This document shows, in pieces, positions 1-64,000 of a stretch of 64,000 nucleotides of DNA. Made by a program: the position numbers and the translations under genes. Every line of letters starts with the position of its first letter. Position 1 is the stretch's first letter. The notes beneath the pieces were generated by a model. That model did not search any database, had not been told where the DNA came from, and saw only the letters and a program-made list of their open reading frames with translations. Origin of the DNA: Amorphochlora amoebiformis (taxonomy: Eukaryota; Cercozoa; Chlorarachniophyceae); contig BAAHQB010000321.1 in assembly GCA_054601695.1 (NCBI GenBank), positions 62,001 through 126,000 on the forward strand, written 5' to 3'.

Positions 1-5
1 GTGTA

Positions 6-83
<78 letters not shown>

Positions 84-139
84 GATATGATATATGATAC
101 ATATATATATATATGTAGTATATATACATAAATATAAAA

Positions 140-190
<51 letters not shown>

Positions 191-215
191 GTACATTATA
201 TATATGGTATATGAC

Positions 216-9021
<8,806 letters not shown>

Positions 9022-9107
9022 CGAACCTAGGGGAACATATATGTGTATGTGTGTATACATCTATGTAAAATATAACATCATATCTATTATGTTTTCCTAC
9101 ACATGAT

Positions 9108-9193
<86 letters not shown>

Positions 9194-9261
9194 TAATGTC
9201 CAATAAATATATATACATATATATATATATATATAATATATAATATATAATATATAATATG

Positions 9262-9354
<93 letters not shown>

Positions 9355-9952
9355 GTGTATGCAGATGCATATGTACATACATATATACATGTGGGTTTTA
9401 GTCGCGTAATTCGTTTGAAAAACATAGTATTAAGCAATCCTAACAAATATCTTCCGGATCAGACTTTTACACCAACCTCTCACCCCCTCGTTCCCTCATT
9501 CCCTACCCATTGTTACATGTTCAAACGCAATCTCTCCCCCTCCCCTAACCTCCGCTGCCCCCCATATCTTACCTTGAGTGAAAATACTTTCCCCCTTTCA
9601 TCCCCCCCCCCCCCCCCCCTAAAAGAAAAATAACGCAAAAATTGAATCATTTGATTTATTTATTCGCAACCCGTGTCTGACAGTCTTGTCAGTAGCATCA
9701 AACACCCGACGAACCACACGACCGCGCACCCGCTCAACCATCTGGTCAGAGCCATCAGATCCGACTTTTTATTTTCCTCATCTCGTTGAAAAAAGAAATT
9801 CGGCTTTTGGCGCAAATATTGCCAGGAGCTCTCTTTTACCTCCCCCCACACGCCCTCCCCCCCCCCTATTTGAGCTCCAAACAGGGAAAAAGGGAAACAC
9901 TTATTGATTTTAGAGGGAGATACTGGGAAAAAGCACGAGGTGATTTTGTACG
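9022..9952. promoter_or_regulatory. Divergent intergenic region between IMPase and SWC5
   Basis: No convincing exon. It holds (AT)n at 9109-9350, then C- and T-rich unique DNA at 9400-9940 with a poly-C run near 9603. Both flanking genes start at its edges and point outwards, so it should hold both promoters. I see no unambiguous TATA box. Confidence 0.5.
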
Positions 9953-17308
<7,356 letters not shown>

Positions 17309-17839
17309 CTCCTACTCTATTGATCAGCATATGTATACTACACTTGCTCGACAACGACCTCTTACTAGTCTTACAATCCCTTCTATACATGAAAACTTCT
17401 AGAAATACCGGTGGTATCATATGTCTAGACATTGGGCTAGCTGCTAGCGCCAGAGCTCAGTGTAAATATCTAGTGTATATTTGCTCTGTACGATTTTGGC
17501 AATCATAATCATTGCATTAATACTAGAATCTAGAGAATATTGGAATTGAACTAGTACTTGTCATTAAACTTCAATGATTTAGAATTCTCTAGATTCTAGA
17601 TGAAGTTTGCAATGTATCGGAGACTTGTAGCTTAGTAGTACTAGAGTATTCACTGAAATTTAAATCTAACTCGTTACTTATAACTTTTTGGCACACTAGT
17701 CTTTTCTCGTGATTCTACGGGGTCAATGATTGGCAATGATTACATAAAAGGCCTTATTCTCTATGTATGTGAATAAATGTCGTAGTATCCTTAGTAGATG
17801 ACTCAATATACTAAATCAAGTAATAAACCATTAATTAAG
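17309..17839. other. Convergent intergenic region
   Basis: Lies between the 3' ends of SWC5 and the minus-strand gene. Unique AT-rich sequence with a short inverted repeat around 17530-17600 (TAGAATCTAGAGAAT and ATTCTCTAGATTCTA). No exon seen. Confidence 0.5.
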
Positions 17840-22907
<5,068 letters not shown>

Positions 22908-23234
22908 GCAATCTTATACCAAACTTCCTCCATTCCCTCCCCCCCCCACCCCCCCCTTCCCGATGAAAAATATGACGAAACGTACGTCACAAAAAAGATT
23001 AGAGTGTATAATACCCTAGAGATATGTCCTGACAGGTACCCAAACCGATAGCCATCACGACCAACAAGAGACTCATTGGCTCAATTTCAAATATGTGTGA
23101 CATAGCGCTACGTTACGATATATTCAAGGACTATCTGTGACTTTACTTATAGTCACGCTCAATATGTGACATGTAGGAATGTCACATTTTGTTTACCAAA
23201 AGGGGACACCCGCGGGACATTTACGCAAAATCCT
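22908..23234. promoter_or_regulatory. Divergent promoter region, hypothetical gene and cyclophilin
   Basis: 327 bases between two outward-pointing ATG codons. It is free of long (AT)n, unlike most non-coding sequence here, and has a C-rich run at 22940-22960. No clear TATA box. A shared bidirectional promoter is inferred from the layout. Confidence 0.45.
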
Positions 23235-28601
<5,367 letters not shown>

Positions 28602-28634
28602 ATATATATATATATATATATATATGTATTTATG

Positions 28635-28675
<41 letters not shown>

Positions 28676-28702
28676 TATTTATGTATATCTACATATATAC
28701 AA

Positions 28703-28749
<47 letters not shown>

Positions 28750-28860
28750 CATATGTATATTTATATATATATATATATATATTATATGTACATATATGCA
28801 CATGATACTACACACATACAAGTGTATAAGTTTTATATACATACATATGTCCATACATAC

Positions 28861-28926
<66 letters not shown>

Positions 28927-28927
28927 G

Positions 28928-28963
<36 letters not shown>

Positions 28964-29071
28964 AACATATATGTGTATCTAGTGGTGAGATTCTGTAAGG
29001 TTCGAAGGTTGGAACAATTATCAACTCCCCAAGGTTTATATGTATGTACATACATATATATATAATATAAT

Positions 29072-29122
<51 letters not shown>

Positions 29123-29586
29123 CATATATATCGTATATATATATAGATATATAGAATATATATGATATATATATATATATATATGTAATACATATATATA
29201 TATATATATGTATGTATACATACATAATATCTAAATATATGTTAAAAAATTTATATGTATATGTTTATATATATATATATATATTTTTATATATATATTA
29301 ATATATATATATATATATATGTTTGTGTGTGTGTGTATATACATGTATTTTAAACATCAAAATCAATACGCACATATATACATATAAATATGCATATATA
29401 TATATATGTATATATGTATGTATGTGTATATATATATATATATATAATGTATAATATATATTTTGATGTGTATATTTATATTTATATTTACGTATATGTA
29501 TGTGTATACATGTATATATATATATAAATATATATATATGTATATATATATATATACGTAAATATATATGTGTATATATATCATAG

Positions 29587-29631
<45 letters not shown>

Positions 29632-29890
29632 ACAGCATGTAGATCTAGCGCGGAACCTATAACTAGTTAACTACGCGGCGGCTGGCTAGACTACCGTCAG
29701 TTCCTCAGAGTATACGAGTAGTAGCACAATACTCGGAACCCAGAATATTCTCGGAACCCATACGGTTCCGGAGGAAGAAAGGAAGAAAGGAAGTATCCGA
29801 CTACCGCGCAAAAGTTATCAATAATCATTCGTCAAAATCCAAACGGACTTGAATCGAACTCTGGACTACCATCTACTATGCCACTGCGCT

Positions 29891-29955
<65 letters not shown>

Positions 29956-31522
29956 ATATATATATACCTATATACATATATATACATATATAATATTGTA
30001 TTTTTACACACAAATTTTTGAAAACTAGTTACATAAACGAACCGGGCGTATCGCTGCCTCCCCAACGCGCACATCCTACATGTGGCCTCCATATTACTAG
30101 ACTACATGTAGCTATAGCCTAGATAGCTATTATACATCTGGTACATCTGCTAGCCACATGTATGAATTGAATACATGAAAGATTATGCTACTAATCACGA
30201 TAAAACAGTTCTAAGACTTGAAACGAAATGAAGTAACTGTGTTACCCACTCGATCTTTAAATAGTTTTTGCCTCAAGCTTAATGATAGGCAAACTGGTTA
30301 AAGAATTAATATTATATATATTAATTAATTAAGAAATTTAAAATGAAAGAATTATCAAGATATCATACTAGCTAGCATAGGCTTAGATCAATTACATTAC
30401 ACTAGATATTACTAACACTGCATATGGTCTACTAGTATCTAGAGAGTCTAGAGAGTATTTCTAGTATCAATAAATCTAACTAGTCTAAATGTATTTCCGG
30501 TGTCCCGCGGTTGTCCCCGCTCAAATTTCAAATAGCCTGTCATCCTTCTTGTCCTTAGTGACGTCCAACCGATGCCAAATAACCAGGGTAAACTTAATGG
30601 TGATCGACGTCATATGCGCGCATTAGGTAGCGGCTGGATCGGCCCAGCGACATATATAAAAATTGTACCTATATACACCTATATATATTTGTTATGTATA
30701 TAATAAATATTAAATACTATATAAATAAATATATATATATATATATATATATACTATGATAATATATCAACGTGGTTACGTTCGAGATCTCAATACTATG
30801 ATGAGATAATGAAACTAGTGAAATTAATGATAAATATAATCTGATATCAAGTTGTAATTAGTAGTCACAAGGTTCGCAAATGCATGCAGTTTTTGATACT
30901 GTTGTTTACACTTGAATTCAGATTTCAACAAGGGCTCAGTGTAGACATGCACATGCATGAGTAGAGGCTATACTCTACTCATATTATGTAACAAAACTTA
31001 GCCTGGGACGTTCGATTGTCGCAACCACTACAGCTATACCGTACATGTGCATCTAAGCTTGGACGTTAATACCCTCTAGCAAATCAATGTGAACATTCCT
31101 TAAAAATTCGCCTGAAATACTTAGTAATTAATAATTCGCCCGTCACACACCAGACATACATAAAAACAGAAAAAACCAAGGTTTCTATACTTTAAATTCA
31201 ATGAAATTCTACTCACAAAGTATAAGTGGCTATATTTTCGGTTTTTCAACGAAAACCACCCCCAGAAAAACCATAGAACCTCATCCTCTCTCGACTCCCT
31301 CAACCCTCCCCAACTCCTCCTCCCTCTCCGACAACTCTCTCGACTCTCTGGACGTCTCTGGACCTTCTCTCGACGTCTCTGGACATTTTTCTCGAACTCT
31401 CTCGAGCTTACGACCTGGACTTTCCGGCACTCTTTTTATCTTTTTTTAACGATGTTCTGGAACTCTTATCTTTTTTTCGATGTTCTGGAACTCTCTCTCT
31501 CTCCCTTTTTTTGGATATTATT
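28602..31522. other. Convergent intergenic region
   Basis: Lies between the 3' ends of cyclophilin and the minus-strand gene. 28602-29630 is mostly (AT)n with a unique island at 28980-29035. 29641-29894 holds a tRNA-like segment. 30000-31520 is unique AT-rich DNA with no exon I can support. 30497-30520 shares GTGTCCCGCGG(T/C)TGTCCC with 41267-41290. Confidence 0.5.
29641..29894 (-). mobile_element. Possible tRNA-derived SINE
   Basis: Minus strand begins (A)GTTAGCGCAGTGGC, which fits a tRNA A box, and about 30 bases later has GAGTTCGATTC, which fits a B box. The spacing is shorter than in a full tRNA and no complete cloverleaf forms. An unrelated ~200-bp body follows and ends in (AT)n. No target-site duplication was identified. 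Confidence 0.3.
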
Positions 31523-35914
<4,392 letters not shown>

Positions 35915-36065
35915 GAACCTTCCTACTCGCGGCGCACAGTGCTGAGTGCGACCTGGGTTCCGACTCAGGTCCCACCCCACGAACTCGGTTCAGATTTGCG
36001 TATAAATTGCTCGCATCTCTTCGAGTCTTCCATCAACCTTAACTCCTTCGTTTATTTTCACAGTC
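35915..36065. promoter_or_regulatory. Divergent promoter with TATA-like box
   Basis: 151 bases between two outward-facing ATG codons, unique sequence without (AT)n. TATAAATTGC at 36001-36010 lies 56-65 bases before the ATG at 36066, which suits the plus gene. Confidence 0.4.
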
Positions 36066-37339
36066 ATGGCTGCCTTCCGGGAGATTTGGCGACCACCGCG
36101 CGTGGAGGCACGTGTGTTGAGCTATGATCGGTGCATCGTCTCAACTCATGCATCAGAGTACTGGCTTCACCGTAAGCCGACGTCCTGGGCTGTCATATCC
36201 GGACAACCTTGCCGACGGCCCTTGGGACACTACCTGGGCTATCTTAGGGGGGGGTCGACATCTATCATTGCGGAGGTCTCGGCACGAAGCCGGATGCTGC
36301 ACCGGCGAATGTCAGGGTAGTGCGTCGGTGAGAGATGATAGATAAAAAGCGGAATATGCAGCAAATTTCGTAAAAAGAGACACGAACAGAGAAAGCAACA
36401 CAAATTACGTCTCCGTCGCTGTGGCAGACGCCCATGCCTTCGTCCGTCGATATCGGTCGGTGAACACGACAACACAAACGTAAAGCGTTTTCCTATGCTC
36501 GACAGTGTGGGGCGAGTTAGAGCACTACACGTCGAGCAACTATTAGCGAATTATTAAGACTATTTTGGTACCCTCTAAATAGAATGAAGAGCTACTCTAT
36601 TCTAAGTTTTGGGCGAAATCCCCTTGAATTCATAATCACTGTTGGAACTTTTTTGTGAGAAATCGCCCAAAAAGGAACTATGAGAATCTCATCGCACCCA
36701 CAACGCACGTACCCACAAAGAATCTAACTCAAATCTCACAGGGCCATCACTTCCATGTCTGAAGCTTGTGTTGCTCGAAGGCCGACTGCTTCCGCGCCGC
36801 GACGGTACCAATTGGTACCCCAAACCTCTCCAGCCACCGTCGTACGTGCTCTCAATCCGTCCGGCAGATATCGCAGACTTACACATGAGGTCGAATCACA
36901 CACGCACGCATGGGTTCGGAGGGTCTACGTCCACCGGGAGGCCAGCTTTGCTTGCTGGAGGGAGCTCTCACGCCCGGCGTAGGGAACTTGCGCTAACTTC
37001 GGGTTCTTCGCCATGGAGAGGAAGCCTTGGCGGGGGAGATTGTCGCCTTTCGTTGATGCCGCGTCCGCACTGCGGTTGGTTGTCCGGAGGCGGGCAGGTC
37101 TCGTGCAAGCGTTTTAGGATGGACGGGTTGCGGGGGGGGGGGGATGCGGGTCCGAAAAGGAAGCGAAGTCGGAGCTTTGAATGGGGAGAGGTGCGCTTTT
37201 TTCGTGTTGTTGTGAAATTGTGGAAATGTAACATGTTACCGTATGATCCACATGTACAAATATAATAATGTATTATATAATTATATAGTTTTATGTGTGT
37301 GTATATAATTTATATATAAAATTATGTAATTATGTGTAC

Positions 37340-37382
<43 letters not shown>

Positions 37383-37767
37383 CATATATATATATATATA
37401 TATATATATCTAGGTTACTGAGGAGAAGAGCAATAAGTGCGACAATCAGCAAACGAAGTAACCATGCATACATTCATTTCTTATACATTTACAACCAATG
37501 AAAACGCTCTCACAGATAATACAACACATACATATACTCACAAACTCACACCTATTCAAACCCCAGCCCACTGTCCCCATCGAATCTCGAGCCATTCACC
37601 CCCCCTGCCAACGCTCTGGAAGGGGGTATTCGAGACATCTGGAGAGGGAGTAGCTTCTCTAAATCCGACGGGAAGAGATGTCGAGTGGAACTGAACGACT
37701 TACTTCTTGAGGAGAAGAGGAGACTTTCCAGGCCTCTTGTGGATTTCTGGTTAGTTTTATTTCTACT

Positions 37768-37817
<50 letters not shown>

Positions 37818-37919
37818 ATAAATTTGTGTATGATATGAACATTTATCAGGAGAAAGCCTACTCTGAATTGCGCGAGCCCTAGCGGTACATTCCAACCCGC
37901 CCCGAACTACAGAATCCTT

Positions 37920-38009
<90 letters not shown>

Positions 38010-38108
38010 GATTCGTGCCATAGTTCTCCGAGTCTCAAGCCCAAGCCCATCACCGTTCCAAAGCTCTTCATTGGTCACTATAACACTTACATCATACAAC
38101 CAATATAT

Positions 38109-38153
<45 letters not shown>

Positions 38154-38225
38154 TCACAATTTATATGTAATATATATATATATATATATATATGTGATAT
38201 ATATATGCGTATATGCATAGAATAA
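36066..38225 (+). CDS. Hypothetical protein (spliced)
   Basis: Not recognised. Proposed exons: 36066-36130 (ATG), 37118-37190, 37414-37457, 37567-37749, 37850-37884, 38011-38073 and 38221-38225 (stop TAA). All are GT-AG and in phase, 155 residues. It starts [18 protein letters not shown] basic patch [14 protein letters not shown] follows, then [35 protein letters not shown] and [16 protein letters not shown] lies 12 bases after the proposed stop. Weak points are the first exon (an in-frame ATG at 37119 could be the start) and the last two exons. The central exon 37567-37749 is the best-supported part. Confidence 0.4.
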
Positions 38226-38236
38226 CACAGTTACTC

Positions 38237-38242
38237 AATAAA
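38237..38242 (+). promoter_or_regulatory. Polyadenylation signal AATAAA
   Basis: Perfect hexamer just after the proposed stop codon of the plus gene. It is common by chance in AT-rich DNA, so it is supporting evidence only. Confidence 0.35.
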
Positions 38243-42680
<4,438 letters not shown>

Positions 42681-42790
42681 CCTGTGTGACCATATAAATC
42701 TTTGAGTATATTTAATTTCTATGTATGTATAGATTGAAAGAATACGTTCGATGAAATATATGTATATGTTTAAATATATGTGTGTATATG

Positions 42791-42828
<38 letters not shown>

Positions 42829-43186
42829 GTTAACACGTATGTGTATGTATCTACTTTGCAAAAAAATAGCCTAGTTTGACAGCACAATGGAATGAGACAG
42901 TTGATAAGAATGCACTACTAATAAAAGCCAAGAACATCTAAAAATAACTCAAAAGTTTATAGCTAGGCCGCACGCGTATATGTGTGTATGTATGTATGTA
43001 TATATGTGTGTATATATGTATGTATACATTAATATCATTAATATATTCTTAATATAACATAACATACAACAACTATATAGCACACTACAGCTCAAAATGC
43101 AACCCAATACAACCATTACACCCTAAAAGACATCCATACATATTTCTAATGACTAGCGAATAAAAGTAGTTCCCAACCACATACAG

Positions 43187-43297
43187 AGTTCCCAAGCGCT
43201 CGAGCAGGCTGGCGTGGCAAAGCGACAGAGAACAGAAGATCTTAGCGAACAGCTTGGCGTCCCAGAAAGCGAAATGCAGGATTCGGGTGCCAGCTGA
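43187..43297 (+). CDS. Candidate terminal exon, hypothetical protein
   Basis: After an acceptor (ACATACAG) the frame encodes SSQALEQAGVAKRQRTEDLS, then EQLGVPESEMQDSGAS and a TGA stop. The composition looks coding (acidic, Gln/Ser/Glu-rich). The upstream exon is not secure. An ATG-initiated segment at 42615-42683 is phase-compatible but overlaps the minus gene. Its last ~65 coding bases, stop included, are duplicated immediately downstream. Confidence 0.3.
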   Translation, partial: SSQALEQAGVAKRQRTEDLSEQLGVPESEMQDSGAS

Positions 43298-43393
43298 ATT
43301 GCTGCAGTTAGAACAGAAGATCTTAGCGAACAGCTTGGCGTCCCAGAAAGCGAAATGCAGGATTCGGGTGCCAGCTGAATTTGCTGCAGTTAG
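43231..43393 (+). repeat. 81-82 bp tandem duplication spanning a stop codon
   Basis: GAACAGAAGATCTTAGCGAA to GCTGCAGTTA occurs twice back to back with one inserted T in the second copy. The first copy includes the end of the candidate exon and its stop. Confidence 0.95.
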
Positions 43394-44505
43394 TTATATA
43401 TCATGAAGAAGGCCGTAACCGTATGATTAGCATGTGTAATTATTGGAGTCAAATTAATTTTAAATCCGTTTTGGAGAAGTCTATCTACTATTTATTCATT
43501 TGTGCTCATGTAGAAATATATATACATAGGTTTTTTCACTTCTCTGAATTCGCGCTATAACTAGAATGGAGATGTCTGTAGTGTGCACAGTATTCATGCA
43601 TATGCCAGATATATGCCATGATACTTGAACTGCAGGTTAGGTAGGTAGTATACCAGTATGTATGTATACGGCCTTACAACTAATTGAGTTGGCACATGTC
43701 AAAGTACACTTACGTGCTAGAATAGGACAGTTCGGACTACTAGTGCCCGGATCCATATGTACACATACGTATGTAAACATATGTACTGTATGTACACATA
43801 CGTATGCAAACATATATGTACTGTACACATACGTATGTAAACATATGTACTGTACACATACGTATGTAAACATATATGTACTGTACACATACGTATGTAA
43901 ACATATGTACTGAACACATACGTATACGTATGGATACGTACGTATTCACATAAATGCGGAGTCACAGGAGCGCGTAATTGTCAACATAATACCGTTGTAA
44001 CTGTAATGTAATTTGTTATACAATGTATGTAGCGGAAACGCCGCAGTAAGCTTGCATGCCATGCTACGTAAACGTGATCAGTGATCACCGTGTTGGACCG
44101 TAATAAATAGAATAATAAGCCTATACGTATGCGGTTTACACCATACGGTGTGCGTATATACCGTGATACGCACGTTGTACGTACGTACGCGCACGCAAAT
44201 GCCAAACTGAAGGCTTGCGTACGTATATTTACGTGTAAGCACGTACCATTCGCACTGTCCATATGAACTTCGGACTACTACTAGTACTAAGATCTCATAG
44301 ATTAAATCAGTATTGTTCCTGAGCTTCAGCAAGTATATGGTATATGTTTTTTCTACATATATATATACTAGATATAATACGTATCCTAGATATCAGTGCG
44401 GAGCTCGATCTATGTCGATGCGGTCACCGAGACATACCGACATAAGTCCACTTCTGTTTCTAGACTTTCAGTATACATGCTAGTTATTGCTAAACATGTA
44501 CAATA

Positions 44506-44553
<48 letters not shown>

Positions 44554-44684
44554 ATATATATAGTTTTCACGATTACGAGTATATTATTAGCACATGAAGC
44601 TCATTGTGTAGTTTCAACATGGCTGCTCAGAATACGTACGTGAATGCATCAGATGGCCGCCTGCGTAACGTCACTGGAGTTTTT
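43298..44684. other. Unique region without assigned gene
   Basis: Contains the duplication above and a 28-31 bp tandem repeat at about 43760-43935 (ACATACGTATGTAAACATAT and GTACTGT). That repeat is rich in TACGTA palindromes and runs into a CGTACGTACG-rich stretch near 44175. Minus frames at 43981-44330 are open but lack convincing splice support. Confidence 0.5.
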
Positions 44685-46264
<1,580 letters not shown>

Positions 46265-46520
46265 CTTTGGGTTTAGGTTGAGAAGGCTTGGGCTTAGGGT
46301 TAGGGTTAGGGCTAGGGTTAGGGTTAGGTTTAGGGTTAGGGTTAGGGTTAGGGTTAGGGTTAGGGTTAAAATTAGGGTTAGAGTTACGGTAGGGTTAAGC
46401 ATAGGGTTAGAGTTAAGATACGGACCGGTTAGGGTTAAAGTTGGGTTAGAGTTAGGGTTAGGATGAGATTATACAGCATGTCTTAATCCGAGGACCATTG
46501 ACTCCTCCACATTTAGGGTT
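46265..46520. repeat. TTAGGG block next to exon 46208-46264
   Basis: Degenerate then regular TTAGGG units from about 46290, plus an inverted copy of the dispersed element at 46461-46510. The minus transcript carries CCCTAA, which forms the C-rich sequence leading to the exon's acceptor. Confidence 0.9.
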
Positions 46521-63404
<16,884 letters not shown>

Positions 63405-63711
63405 CTGACAAAAAGATGATATTATTAAGGCTCTCTTAGTGTTCTCCTGACAAAAAGATGATATTATTAAGGCTCTCTATAGTGATCTCCTGACAAAAAG
63501 ATGATATTATTAAGGCTCTCTATAGTGTTCTCCTGACAAAAAGATGATATTATTAAGGCTCTCTATAGTGTTCTCCTGACAAAAAGATGATATTATTAAG
63601 GCTCTCTTAGTGTTCTCCTGACAAAAAGATGATATTATTAAGGCTCTCTATAGTGTTCTCCTGACAAAAAGATGATATTATTAAGGCTCTCTTAGTGATC
63701 TCCTGACAAAA

Positions 63712-63757
63712 AAAGAGAGGTTCCAAACAAATTATTTCCGAATAATAAGGCGGACAA

Positions 63758-63831
<74 letters not shown>

Positions 63832-64000
63832 AATACTATACGTGCAATACATAAATTTGTACATCCCTGAAGTATATGACACGCACACACAAATATGTAC
63901 ACATCAATATTATTATTAATAATACTAGTATGAATAATAATAATAATAATAATATATGCACATATACATATATATATATAGGTATATATATATATATATA
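63712..64000. other. Right edge, no exon assigned
   Basis: Unique DNA at 63712-63760, (AT)n to 63806, (GT)n, then AT- and AAT-rich sequence. The upstream exons of the coiled-coil gene must lie at or beyond this edge. Confidence 0.5.

Noticed and set aside
29830-29895. Functional tRNA gene on the minus strand
   Set aside because: The distance between A-box and B-box-like motifs is too short and I could not fold acceptor and anticodon stems.

Overview
The window looks like nuclear DNA of a eukaryote with very dense introns, most likely an alga with a complex (secondary) plastid. The reasons are GT-AG introns about every 60 coding bases, TTAGGG-type telomeric repeats, a conserved chromatin subunit (SWC5/CFDP1), and a cyclophilin whose N-terminus reads as signal peptide, then transit-like stretch, then twin-arginine thylakoid-lumen signal. 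I cannot name the species. Most of the bases are (AT)n microsatellite. It fills the introns and translates into the long Tyr/Ile 'proteins' seen in all frames, none of which I regard as genes.

Layout from left to right: an inositol-monophosphatase-family gene (minus, 216-9021, 3' end off the window); a divergent intergenic region; SWC5/CFDP1 (plus, 9953-17308); a basic hypothetical protein (minus, 17840-22907); a short divergent promoter; a thylakoid-lumen cyclophilin (plus, 23235-28601); a gene-poor stretch with a tRNA-like/SINE-like segment; a hypothetical gene (minus, 31523-35914) divergent from another (plus, 36066-38225); a hypothetical gene (minus, 41119-42680); a lone plus-strand terminal exon (43187-43297); a partial hypothetical gene (minus, 44685-46264); and a long coiled-coil gene (minus, 48066 to at least 63404). 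All gene models were built by hand from conserved motifs, splice sites and reading-phase agreement between exons. IMPase, SWC5, cyclophilin and the core of the coiled-coil gene are strong. The other models rest on open frame, splice signals and phase only.

The most unusual feature is a repeated architecture. Next to many true exons lie extra copies of the exon edge together with its splice site, separated by (AT)n. Copies of a 3' exon end with its donor lie downstream of the real exon, and copies of a 5' exon start with its acceptor lie upstream. Some have grown into arrays: about 8 acceptor copies at 63.4-63.7 kb and tens of donor-like copies at 52.1-53.7 kb. Second, every interstitial telomeric block that I can place lies inside an intron of one of these gene models, in one case within about 30 bases of an exon. 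Three of the blocks carry copies of the same unique ~50-bp element.
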